A stretch of 64,000 bases of DNA. It comes from Larix kaempferi (Eukaryota; Streptophyta; Pinopsida; Pinales; Pinaceae). The notes below the pieces were generated by a model. It was not told the origin of the DNA and did not search any database. It was given only the letters and a program-made list of their open reading frames with translations. Positions within the stretch are counted from its first letter, which is position 1, and each line of letters opens with the position of its first letter. Location: assembly GCA_027924585.1 (NCBI GenBank), contig BSBM01002079.1:434001-498000 (forward strand), written 5' to 3'. Below are positions 22,366-33,325 of this stretch, one piece after another. The translations under genes were made by a program, and so were the position numbers.

Positions 22366-24124
22366 TGTTAGTTGAGTGTGTTGGGCCTGGCTCAATAGGA
22401 CCATTTTTGGTGACATTTTTTATGATAAATGGACCAGAGCTGTGCACAGCTCAGGAAAATATCGAATTTTGCCTAAGTATCGGGAGTGCTGTGAAGATGT
22501 GCGCAGTACCAAGTTTTGAAGGATGTTGCGAGGATCAGCGCTGCGTAGGTTCAGTGCTGCGAAGGTAGTAGGCAACGTGGAACCAATAAAGTTGTGTACT
22601 AGACGGAGGATGGCCAAATATAGCGGATAGACCAGCGGTGGTCTAATTTTGGTGAGACTGCTGGAAAGATGTCAAGTTAAGGGCATAATCAAATCAGGAA
22701 GGCGGCCGACTATATGAGTCCGTTAAGCAGAGGACGGGTCGGGAAAGTGACATTTTGGCGTGCAACAGGGTACGTGACCGTTAAAAGGAAAACGATGGAT
22801 GGAAAGCGACTGGGAGCTGATCCAGTTGTACGTGGCCGATAAGGGACGGACGGCCTGCAGAGAAAGCGACTGGGAGCTGAGCCAGTCGCACGAGTCCGCT
22901 AGTGGAAGGGCGGCTCGAAGTGGATGACCTGTTGGTGTGCGCGCAACAGGAAGGATGAAAGCAATGGATCTAAGGCGTGGAGGACTGCCAGAACAGCAAA
23001 ATCGCTATCAGAAGCCGGCATGACAGTTCAAAGGGACCATAGTGGTTTGGAAAACCTAAGGGTTTCGGTCCTCAATGTTGTAAAGACACGACCTTCGGGC
23101 GTGATCTATTTAAGAAGACCATTTTTGTATAGGAAGGGTTGGAAAAGGTAAAGGGTCATTGTTGATGATTGTTATGGTGATCATATTGTATTGTAATATC
23201 TTTCGAATCAAGAATAGATTGTAAAGGCTCTGCAGCTAAGTGCGCAGAGACCTATCTGAGCAAGAAGAGAGCCGCAGCTGAGTGCGTGGCTAAGAACTGT
23301 GACCCTTCCTTAAAATAAATATAAAACACAGTTCTTGTGGATGTAGCTTTCCATTCGGGGAAGTGAACCACATTAAATAGTGTGTTGTGAGACTGAATGT
23401 TTATGTGTTTGCATTTATATTTATCTATTCTGTAGTTGGATGTTGGAATGTTTACTTGCAGTCTATGATGAGAAGGCTTTTATATGAATTTGCCATCAAG
23501 AGAGTATGGAATGATATGTTAAGTCTGCATGAATAGATGTATGGTTAATATTCACCATTGCTTCTGAGAACTGTAAATCGATCACCTGCCTGAGTAAGGA
23601 GGGAGTTGCATAAGTACTGTTATGATCACAATTGACGAATGTATGATAGTCATTTCGCACATGAGGGTTATGCTTAAAATAATACATATTTTAACCATCT
23701 GATAGGTAATAATCCCTTTAAGTGCATCGCTGGATGGATGAGTGATACTTTGTGCATTACCTTAGGCCTTTTGCAAGGCAATCCCAACATAGAAGGTCAG
23801 GCGACAGTGTTCGTCGCGTCAATAGTAGTCCCACAGTAAGGAAGGAAGTAGTGGTACAGACCGCGGTGTTGACCATCGCCGCGCAGTTCGACCCTCGCAG
23901 CGTATAGCTGGTGCGCTACCGCGAACTTTGTCATAGTCATCAACTCATCACTCACTGTGGACATCTGAGTCCACAGTGCCCCATTAGAAACACCTCGGGT
24001 GAGACCTCAGCCTGCTTGTGGGCTGTTGCCGAAAGGGCCGGTGCGAAGGGGTTTTGTTGGTTTAAGGTAACCATGCAAAACCTGGGTCTTCATAAAACCT
24101 CTGGTCAGCATTGTATAGCCAATA
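22366..24124 (+). repeat. Element D 5' LTR (1759 bp)
   Basis: TGTTAGTTGAGTGTG...GTATAGCCAATA; the terminal CA has mutated to TA here and is CA in the 3' copy. It holds GC-richer repeats of AAGCGACTGGGAGCTGA near 22806 and 22863. A TATA-like CTATTTAAG lies at 23106-23114. Confidence 0.9.
23106..23114 (+). promoter_or_regulatory. Putative TATA box in element D 5' LTR
   Basis: CTATTTAAG is preserved at the matching place of the 3' LTR (about 34063-34071). Its position in the LTR fits a U3/R promoter. Confidence 0.45.
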
Positions 24125-24126
24125 AA

Positions 24127-24140
24127 TGGTTCCGTTGTCA
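24127..24140 (+). other. Element D primer-binding site, probably Asp tRNA type
   Basis: TGGTTCCGTTGTCA directly follows the LTR. It resembles the TGGCGCCGTTGCC type known from Athila-like elements, which pairs with tRNA-Asp, with a few base changes. The identity of the tRNA is inferred. Confidence 0.6.
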
Positions 24141-24232
24141 TGCTAGAATCCGTGATGAGTGACGAAGAGTCTAAGTTCCCGAAAAGTGCATTGAACTAGC
24201 ATCCTGAGAAGACATAAATCCAGGCTTGGTGG

Positions 24233-26420
24233 GATAAGACAATAAGAGACTTTAAAAGACAAGAGAACAGACATCCACGTCTAAGTGACACACAGTGGTC
24301 GGATAGATATCTGTTGGAAGACATTCACGAGATTTTTTGAGCTACATTTTCGGACGAGCTGCACGCGTGGATCTCGTGGCTCGTAGAAAAGAAAACTTGT
24401 TTTCAAGGAGGAGTTCCTACAGAGTGGAATCCTGAGCTCATATCACAGCTCATATCAATAGACAGTGCATTGACGCGCACAGTTGACTTTTGGGTCGATC
24501 ATATGCTTGAAGGCTTTGTCACAGAGTTTCTTGTGGATACGCTAAAATCCTACAGCCAAGCATAATCACACTTTTTCGGAGGTTTCCAAGGTAAGTTCCT
24601 GAACAATCTCAGTCTATACATTAAGATGTTGTTAGCTGAGAAAGGTGTTTTAAGAATGCAGTAATTCTTTCAAGTTGTCATGGTAAATAGCATTTATAGC
24701 AATTCTGACGAAGATAATCACAACTTAAGAAGTGGGAAAAGATACAAGTTCAATAAGAATCCTGGAGGCTCTGGACTCCACGTAGATACTGAGATTCCTT
24801 CTGATATTGAAAACGAAGCCGCACCCCCATTTACCCCTCAGAATCCTCCACTTGTAGAGCCAACCCCACTGAATATACAGCCTAGTGTGTCTACCCCTAT
24901 ACGCCCATTTGTCTTTACTGCGCAGAGTCCTTTACGACAGTCTAGCACCCCTCAGGGCACACCTCAAGGTGCCCCTTCGAGTTATACACCTCCCCCTAGA
25001 GCCATGGCCCATACAGATATGAAGTTGCCTATATTCAAAGGGACGGGTCTAAAAGACCATGATCAGCACTGGTTCCTTTGTGAAGCTGTCTGGAGTGTCA
25101 GACAAATCCGAGATGATGATGAGAAGAAAGCCCGGCTTATTACTACATTCAAAGATAGAGCATTGCACTGGTTCATGAAGTATTCTACCACGCAGCCCAA
25201 GACCCTGGCAGAGATTAAAGCTGCGTTGATAGCAGAGTTCAAGAAACCAAAGTCTGAGTCTCAGTGTATAACTGAGCTGAAGGAAATCAAGCAGAGACCG
25301 ACAAAATCGGTCTGGGAATTCGACTAGAAGTTCAAGACATTCTTGGACCAAGTGAGCTTTGTCATAGGCCCCGAACAGCATAAAGAATGGTTCATTGCTG
25401 CACTGTTGCCGCACATCAGGTTACCATTGATGCAGCAGAAGATTACATCCCAGGCAAAGGCCTTGGAAATCGCGATGAAGTTGGAGGCTTCGTCGGTCGG
25501 TGAGTCTAGTTCTGGGATGACACAGATTCAAAACCAGCTTACCACCCTGACACTGGAGCTACAGAGCATGAAGAATGGAAAAGAGCAGCGATATGAACCT
25601 CGTCACGAGATATGGTGCACGAGTTGCAAAGGAGAAGGTCATGACCGGGAGTATTGTCCCCTATACCGCGATTATCTCGCCAGTGGTGCGCCTAACCCCA
25701 TCAATCAAAACCAGGCACCCTGGTGTGAGATCTACAGAACTACTGGTCATAGACCTGAAGATTGTTACCTAATACATAAATATGTGAAGACACCTAAGAA
25801 TCTATATTGTAATTTCTACAAATCAGTTGGACATGATGAATCTAACTACCGCACCTATGAACTAATGAATGAAAGAAAGCGCGACATGGATTCAATGAGA
25901 GGCGCTGGCTTGTACAAAGTGCAAGAATATAACCATCCAAAGCAAGAAAACACGCATTATGATCAATCTAACTACAGAGGTCGTGGTGGTGGATACCACG
26001 GTAGAGGAAGAAATACCAGCCCGACACAAGGAAGAGGCCGCGACGGGGTCATCTGCTATAACTATGGCCAGCCAGGTCACGTATCTAGAGACTATGTAAA
26101 CCCATGCACTACCTGCAATTATTGTAAATCATTTGAGCACGTGATAGAAGATTTCCCGGTGCTAGAGGTAGAGATGGAGAAAAGAAGAAGGACAGACGCG
26201 CCAGCCCCAAACATCCAGTGGATCGCAGCAGAGAACAGACCTACGGATCCTAGCATTAAAGTAGTCACACACAGTGGCATGGAGACAGGCCGTGATAGGG
26301 GAGCAGAGGCTTCCACTTCAGGAGAGGCTCACGCAAAGCAGGGCCCTCTCAAAACAATATGGGTAAGAAAAGCTCCAGGAAAGACGTCTGCTCTAGACCT
26401 GAAGAAGAACAAAGAAGCTT
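24233..26420 (+). pseudogene. Element D gag with five zinc-knuckle positions
   Basis: One reading frame runs from about 24218 to 26539 with only point stops (for example after HEIF, SQA, LRMQ and WEFD). The N-terminal part begins before the first ATG-led ORF at 24680. A Pro-rich linker (about 24815-25010) precedes a capsid domain (MKLPIFKGTGLKDHDQHWFL, about 25019-25325, continuing to about 25500). Five knuckle positions follow: CTSCKGEGHDREYC, CEIYRTTGHRPEDC, CNFYKSVGHDESNY, CYNYGQPGHVSRDY and CNYCKSFEHVIEDF. Several cysteines have become tyrosine. An Arg/Gly-rich stretch lies between knuckles three and four. Pol continues in the -1 frame from about 26360-26420. Confidence 0.85.
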
Positions 26421-27130
26421 TGTTGACGTGCGGGATACCTTCAGAGAACCAGCACCTAAATCACCAAGGATCCCACTGCGCAGTGAAGTACCATGTGTTG
26501 AAGACACACCTGCTGCGTATGACAAGACAAGACACATAGCGGATGTTAGCACCTCTGTTGTGCAGTTCCTAAGGAGCTACATGAAGCTGCTGAAAAATGA
26601 AAACGCGATAGCAGAGCTGGAGAAGCTCATAAATCTATATGAACCACAGATAGAAGCAGAAACTTCTGAGGGCGCAGTACATCATATAAAGAAAAATAAG
26701 AGGTCGGGCCGTGAGATGAGGCTCACTGCGCAGATAGGAGACTTTGAGATGGACGAAGTTATCCTTGATCTGGGATCAGAAGTAAATGTCTTGACCAAGC
26801 AGACATGGCAGCAGATGGGTCGACCAAAGCTGTCATGGTCACCTATCCAATTGAGAATGGCCAACCAAGAGAAATTTATACCATTTGGCCGCTTAGCCAA
26901 TGTTGTGGTTGATATTGATGGAGTACAAAGCCATGCGGACTTTGAAGTCATCAAGATTGTTGACGATAGCCAACCCTTTCCTGCGCTGTTAGGAATTGAC
27001 TGGGCTATTGACAATTTAGCCATTATAAATTTGAAAACAAAGAAGATGATATTCGAAGGCAAGCATCTGTGGGTTATCGCACCATTAGATCCTGCAAATG
27101 GGGACAGATATAGTGATTCGATTCAGGAAG
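26400..27130 (+). pseudogene. Element D aspartic protease region
   Basis: The pol frame opens at about 26359. A helical segment (STSVVQFLRSYMKLL, then AIAELEKLINLYEPQ) precedes the protease core, with VILDLGSEVNVLTKQTW at about 26758-26808 and FPALLGIDWAIDN at about 26968-27010. The active-site loop reads D-L-G-S, not D-T/S-G. As I recall, D-L-G-S is the usual reading in this plant family and so need not be damage. The region would process the polyprotein. Confidence 0.8.
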
Positions 27131-27339
27131 AATCTAAGGCTCGGGACTTGGACCGGCTCTACCAGATGACTATGAACCAGGAGGACTACGTTAATCCTAC
27201 TGCGGACGGTGCACTCAGGTGGAGATGCGATAGCTCCTGCATTTCTGACTCGGACGTTGGACTAGAAAATTGGCAGAATCGCATGCACAAAGTGTCAGCT
27301 AGAAGGTGCGCACAGGTCACAAAATCACTGCGCTGGATT

Positions 27340-28131
27340 GGAAAGGAGGTAAGTCCGATCCCTACATTTAATGGATCTGCTAATGTTTATACTTTTATTC
27401 AAGACTATACTGCAGCAGTTCCAAAAGAGCACAGGTTGCCAACATTAGATATGGCACTACGTGGCATACCCGCCAGATGGTGGGCTTTGCATAAGCAGAT
27501 ATTGAACACTTGGGATCAATGCAGAACAAAGATGCAAATTCAATTCGCAGCAAGGGTTACCTTACCCTTTGAGAAGTTCAACGGGCAGACAGATACTAGT
27601 CAGCATTTGGAAGTCTGCTTGCAGGAATGGGAAGAAAGACCACTTGAAGAGTGGGTGCACTTGTTCGTGCATACTTTGGAAGAGGATATTCCAAAGAAAT
27701 GGTATCTAGACCTGGAGTTACGCAGGGAGACCTCAGATTGGGAAACATTAACTGCAAACTTCCAGAGAGATTTCAACTTCGAGGATGAGAACCCTTTGAT
27801 ACATGAGGCACTGCAGATAATCAAGGAACGTGTATTCAGAACAGATTATCCTCGCGAAGATATGTCATGGGGAGAACTTTTCGGCACACATAACAGTCCT
27901 GCGAACATACACTCAGAATGGAAAGAACATGAAGAACATCCGATAGACTGTTATAATCTAGTTGAAGATGATGAGCATGGAAGAGAAGAAGATGAAGGTG
28001 ATCCGCGCAATCTCAATATACCAAAGTCAGAAGGTGCGCGTGATATAGAAGGACCACCATTGCAAATCCCGGACATGAGTGGACCAGTTAAGACACAGAA
28101 GGTGAACATCGGCACGATCTTTCCAGACTAG
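27340..28131 (+). pseudogene. Element D second gag-like (capsid-like) domain within pol
   Basis: Between protease and RNase H, in the same open frame, lies PIPTFNGSANVYTFIQ, then ARWWALHKQILNTWDQC (about 27466-27520), then WVHLFVHTLEEDIPKKWYL and ETLTANFQRDFNFED. The pattern of a target-folding FNG motif, an ARWW helix and a later W-x-L/F helix resembles retrotransposon gag capsid domains. It ends in an acidic tail (VEDDEHGREEDEGDPRN). A related plant family known to me has such a domain before its RT. Here the frame goes on to a join (NIGTIFPD, then a stop at 28129-28131) where RT should begin. Confidence 0.7.
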
Positions 28132-28662
28132 GAAAAGTCATTTCATGTTCATGTGGACCCATCATGCATTACCCTGGGCATTGTGTTAGCTCAGCCAGGA
28201 GAAGGGGGTATTGACCACCCCATCGTATTTTCTAATAGAGAGCTATCGACAGCAGAGAAGAACTATACCACTACTGAGCAGGAAGGACTTGCGATGGTAT
28301 ATGCCCTTCAAAAGTTTAGACACTATCTACTTGGTGCGCACTTCCTTATGTTCACTGATCATTCTGCATTGAAGTACTTGGTCAATAAGCCAGTGTTAGG
28401 AGGGCGTATATGTAGATGGCTGTTGCTGTTCCAGGAGTACGACTTTGAGATCGTTGTTAAACCCGGTAGGCTGAATTTGGGACCTGACCACCTATCTAGA
28501 ATAGAGTCGGGAGAGGAGCCAACGAACATTGAAGACAGTCTTCCCGATGCCCAGCTGTTTGCTATACAGGTTGCAGATGATTACTATGAGGATATCATTG
28601 ATTTTCTGACACTAGGGATGACACCGCAAGAATTTTCTGTTCAGTGCGGAAGAAGCAGCTAG
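28132..28662 (+). pseudogene. Element D RNase H; reverse transcriptase deleted
   Basis: The segment starts EKSFHVHVDPSCITLGIVLA, the N-terminal edge of Ty3/gypsy RNase H. It continues NYTTTEQEGLAMVYALQKFR, HYLLGAHFLMFTDHSALKYL, ICRWLLLFQEYDFEI and GPDHLSRIESGEEP. The frame is the same as the protease and gag-like domains upstream. The residues just before it (FPDW, with TGG now TAG) belong to the join between RT and RNase H, so the roughly 1.1-1.3 kb encoding RT has been lost without changing the frame. Alone it cannot make cDNA. Confidence 0.88.
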
Positions 28663-29861
28663 TAGTGCGCGCCGTGGATTTCACTATCATTGCAGGTCAG
28701 TTATACAAACTCATACCAGATGAAGTCCTACGCAGATGTGTACTCGACCACGAAAAACCATATATACTAGCAGATGCGCATTCAAGGATTGCGGGAGGTC
28801 ATTACGCAGGAAAGGCTACTGCATAGAAGATATTGCGCACAGGGCTGTGGTGGCCTACCATCCACAAAGATTCTAAGGAATACTGCAGGAACTATAATGT
28901 CTGTCAGAGGACAGGGAAGCCGTCGTGGAGGGACGAAATGCCATTGAACTCGCAGTTGACCTTACAGGCTTTTGAGAAGTGGGCAATTGACTTTGTGGGA
29001 CCTATAAACCCACCAGGGAAGAGAACTGGTGCGAGGTATATCATTACTGCCATGGATTACCTCACCAGGTTGGCAGAAGCTAAACCAGTAAAGGACTGCA
29101 GCGCAGGTACTGCCGCGCAGTTCATTTTTGAGGAAATTTTGTCAAGATTCGGCTGTCCAAAAATTTTGATGAGTGATCAGGGCACTCACTTTCTGAATAA
29201 GACCATAGAGGCCCTGACAGAGGAGTTCCACATTCGGCATCACCGCAGTACACCATATCATCCGCAGGAAAATGGAACTGTTGAAGCTTTCAACAAGATA
29301 CTGGAAAACGCGCTGACGAAAATGTGCAACGTAAACAGGGATGATTGGGACCTGCGCATCTCGTCTGTGCTTTGGGCATACAGGACAACTTGTAAGAAAT
29401 TGACGGGACAGACACCCTTCTGATTGGCTTATGGGAAGGAGGCCATAATGCTAATGGAGTACATTGTCCCTAGTCTAAGGATTGCTGCGTTCACCGGAAT
29501 GGCAGATCGCGAAGCATTAGATGAAAGACTGTTACAATTAGTCGGCTTGGAGTAGGATCATTTCATTGCAAGCTTTCAACAACAAGTCCAGAAGGATCAT
29601 GAAAAGGCATGGCATGATCGCCATATCAGGAACAAATGCTTTCACGTAGGTGATTTAGTCCTCCCGTATGATAGCAAGTTCATGAAATTTCCTGGCAAGT
29701 TTAAAATACATTGGCTTAGTCCATACATTGTTATGCATGTCACTGACAGTGGTGCAGTTCAGTTAGCCACTTTAGCTGGTGATACCCTACCTACTATGAT
29801 AAATGGAAGCAGACTTAAATTGTACTGCGATAGTCCTGCTTCGCAGCATGCAGAAAGATAA
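28644..29861 (+). pseudogene. Element D integrase
   Basis: A frameshift near 28650 leads into the integrase frame, which then stays constant to TAA 29859-29861 with point stops at 28824, 29421 and 29553. The zinc domain has ADAHSRIAGGHYAGKATA and [15 protein letters not shown]; the C-x2-C that should precede Q has lost one cysteine to tyrosine. The core holds D1 in [11 protein letters not shown] (about 28981), D2 in [10 protein letters not shown] (about 29168) and E in [12 protein letters not shown] (about 29260). The C-terminal domain has HVGDLVLPYDSKF, then FPGKFKIHWLSPYIV. All three catalytic acids are present. Confidence 0.9.
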
Positions 29862-30422
29862 GTGTGGGGAGAAATTTCTAAGTGTCAAGTACAGTTGAAA
29901 TTGGGCACTAGAAATGTATAGAGTCTGTACATGTATCATAAAGGAAGAATGTATGAGCTAAGCAGCACTGCTGAAGCTGTGCAGGAGCCGAAATCAGAGT
30001 AGTGGAAAACCAGCCACGGCAATTCAAAGATCAGTGTCGTGAAGGCACTGCGCAGGAGTCGAAATTTCCTGTCGTGCAATTCGCCGCAGCATTCAGAGAA
30101 AAATAGTCGTTGCATTCCTTTTGACAAAATAGCCATTAAAATGACCGTTGCAGCAACCGCTTCAACATTTAAAGGGAAGATAGCCGTTCTGGACAGACTG
30201 ACGGATGAAAAGACTGAAAGATCCGAGGTATTTGGTCGCCAGAGGTCGCATTTAATGCCTATCTAGCCATTGAAGGGCGCAGGAAGGGGTTTGCTGCACC
30301 TATAAATAACACTGTTTGGAGACTCGCGGGCGTTACCAAACACTTAGTATTTTCTTGCGATTAACCCCCCGAGCTAGTAGTCATATGTATTCTGTCTGCC
30401 ATAGCCGCTATCTCATTAGTGA
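29862..30422 (+). other. Element D spacer between integrase and accessory frame
   Basis: About 560 bp with no supported reading frame. It contains the TATA-like box at 30299-30308. A short stretch with GCTGTGCAGGAGCCGAAAT near 29976 recurs in part near 30049 (CACTGCGCAGGAGTCGAAAT). Confidence 0.6.
30299..30308 (+). promoter_or_regulatory. Putative internal TATA box before the accessory frame of element D
   Basis: CCTATAAATAAC is the best TATA-box match in the internal region. It stands about 115 nt before the first ATG (30423) that opens the accessory frame. The spacing would give a short 5' leader for a subgenomic mRNA. This is inference from position only. Confidence 0.4.
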
Positions 30423-33325
30423 ATGTCCAAAGCGCTTTACACATAGCAAGAGCTTACTATTGAAGAAACATTGAGAATCTTTCAGCATGGAGGGATTCAG
30501 CAGTTAATGAAAACTCCAGTTAAGAAGGTCATCGTAGAACAAGGTCAAGGATCCCGCAAATCACCAATGATTAATCCAACAATGCAGGATAAGGGAAAGG
30601 ACACAGTGAGTGCACCTCGAACAAATCATTCCAAGTCGAGTTCGATGAGCACAAGGCAACCCATATTCACTAAGGAAATTTCACTCAAGATGACACCAAA
30701 TTATATCTCGCCGCGGGTGCTGGATGTCCCTGTGTATAAGCTCGTAAAGAACGCCAAGTATGATATCCCTCTGTCGCCAGTGTCCAAGCATGTAAAAATT
30801 ATGACAAATCTATTGGGAAAGATCCCAAACTACCAATGGGAGGATTATGACCTCTTGGGAGTGAAGAAGGACGAGCCACATGATCCCAAGTACTTAGATT
30901 TTCAACCAGATCAATATATGTGCTGGAAAAAGGATACAAAAGGAGAGTTGAATCTAGTGGCCAAAAGCTGGTTAACGCCGGTGGTGGAGTCGGGACTGTT
31001 AAACTTGCTGCGACTACCCCATTTTGAAAGGTCGACCGAACTAAACATTGTGGTTCACACCTTGATGGCACGAATCCACCAAGGTTATTTATGGATGGAA
31101 ATGCCAATAGACATCATTATCGACTTAATCCATGTCATTACAGGATTTAGTAAGCACGGCCAGGACCCAAAGCAGTTCTTCCAAGGGAAGAGCAAAGAAA
31201 AAGAGGCTGTGGTAAAGATGAAGAAAAGCCATGCGTTGGTGAAAAGAAAACGGGGTTTTCCTACTGAGGAGATTGACGATCGAACAACAAAGTTCGTCAC
31301 ACAGTTGCTCGCAGCAAAGATATTGAGAACAGCAAGACCGATGGAAGTGCCTGTGGGCGTAGTGCTGCTTGGCACCGTAGCAACTGAAGGAACAGAGTTT
31401 AATTGGTGCCAATACCTACTGAATGAGTTCATGGAGGAACTTAACGATATTCAACAGAATGGGGGAAACTTCCATTTTACATGGCTGATTGTCCTCATCG
31501 CATTCATTGGTTGGAAGGAGCCGAAGGACTTTGTCGGCGTCAGTTTTGATAGGTCCAAACCCAGAGGAATTAGGTTCATGAACCTATGGGAAAATATAAA
31601 TCCGCAATGCTAGCACGCTACCCAAGAAGTCTTCTATCAGTACTACATGCAGCTGCTCGTTGTCATCACATGCACACCAAGAATAACTAAGCAGGTAACA
31701 AGAAAGTACATAGGCATTGTCAATTCCACTGCTGATATGTGTTGTGTGTTTATCTCTCCAAAGGAAAAGATGAAGAAGCTGCAGTTTTTCCCTGGGTGCT
31801 ACCACATGACAGAAGAAGATATAGAGTTCATTATGAAAGAATGGCCCACCGACTACTGCATCGAAGTTATGGACATCCCGACAGACTCAGAAGATGATGA
31901 TTTGATTCCTCCAGCATGTCCGATTATTGAAGAGAAAGAGCCAGAGAAGGGCAAGAGAAAAGAGCCAGAAATCCCATCCCAGCCGAAGGAAAGAAAGAAG
32001 CAAAAGGAGACAAAAACTCCCGCGGATACGGTTTTGAAAGAGGACGATTTTGACATGATTACGGACAAAGTGACTAAGACCCTTGGAGATTTCATGTCTG
32101 AAAAAGAGAAACATGATAAGGCCATCCAGGATGACCTTCAGAGAAACTAGATCGCGATGCAAGGGCTCATGCAGAAAATGGAGGATGTCCACAAGAGCCT
32201 ACCTTTTTCGCGCGTCACGGGGACCGTAGGAGCTTCGCAGCAAGCACCATCTCCACTCAATGTCGCACTTCCAGTAAGAATGAGACTTTTCCGTCTCGAC
32301 CCGATGGCCGTAACATTGCCTATGTCGGAGGACATGGTTCTGGACACAACAAATGTCGATGCAATTGAGCTCGACTTGGCTAAGATTCCACTACTTGGTC
32401 TGCATTAATTGCACACACAGGTGGGTGATGAGATGCACGACAAAGCCGTGATGTCAATGAGAGCAGAAGTTCAGTTGCAAGCCGCGAACAAGCAGCTTGA
32501 GGAGTCAAGCATGCGCACCATACTGCTGATGGAAGATGAACAGCAGCGCTGACGGGGACTGGAGGCTGCAATAAATTCTGTTGCAGAAGAAATCGAAGGA
32601 GTCCAGATCCAAGATAATCCCAAGGACACAGTCCACAGAATAGCTGATAGGGTGCAGACACTAAAGTCAGAAATGGAGGACAAGGTAGTCCTATATGAAG
32701 CAGATATCAATCTGCTCAAGGAAAAACTGAAACCGCAGGATCAGTTAACTGAGAAGCAGCAGAGAGAAGTTGAAGTAAGGACTGCAGCAGAGAGCATCAT
32801 AGCAAAGGTTGCGAAGTGTCAGCAATTACTTGATCAGTCCTTGAAGGCGTTCATAGACCTTGAGGAAAATCCACGGCTGCACCAGACAAAGACCACAGTG
32901 AAGTAAAAACAGACCGCATTGGAAGCCATGGAAGCAGAGGTGAAGACTCTGCCACCACGAGAGAGACTTCAGAATTTCAGAGAAATATCTGCCCTGAAGA
33001 AGGAAGTACAGATCTTAAGAGAAAATGAGTGCGTTGGACAATCAGTCGCAGCCACTCCTCGAAGATGCCTCTGAGGTGTCATAGTGCATAGAAAATAAAT
33101 TGAAAGAGCTGCGAGTCAACCAAGAAGCGATGGAAGCCCAAATTGGCAAGGAGACAACACCTGAAGTGCTTAAGACCGTCAAGCAAATGGAGCAGGAGGT
33201 CAAAGAAACAATGGACGAGCTGACGGACGCCTATCGTGGGTTCGCAACCAAGCTGAACATGCATATCGGCGAGCAGATTCTGGTAGTAGATATTGAAAGT
33301 GGCTCGGGGACGAGCCACATGGAAG
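30423..33325 (+). pseudogene. Element D accessory (post-integrase) ORF, about 965 codons, function unknown
   Basis: Starting at ATG 30423 (MSKALYT, stop, QELTIEETLR), a single frame runs about 2.6 kb, broken only by point stops (30444, 31611, 32148, 32406, 32550, 32904). A shift near 33040 moves the last part to another frame. Residues about 100-400 look globular, with TPNYISPRVLDVPVYKLVKN, VITGFSKHGQDPKQFF, TTKFVTQLLAAKILRT and EFNWCQYLLNEFMEEL. About 485-545 is a charged linker rich in Pro, Glu and Lys. About 650-960 is a long coiled coil (for example VQTLKSEMEDKVVLYEADIN). It has no signal peptide or membrane segment. Its place recalls the extra ORF of Athila/Tat elements; I cannot name the family. 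Confidence 0.75.
33300..33317 (+). other. Perfect hairpin just before element D 3' LTR
   Basis: TGGCTCG, loop GGGA, CGAGCCA: a 7-bp stem 8 nt upstream of the LTR start. There is no long pure purine tract, so the plus-strand primer is probably the short ACATGGAAG or part of this hairpin. Confidence 0.7.

Noticed and set aside
30799-32192. Several - strand ORFs of 90-115 codons opposite the accessory frame of D
   Set aside because: They are shadows of the long + strand frame, whose codon pattern and continuous register explain them.
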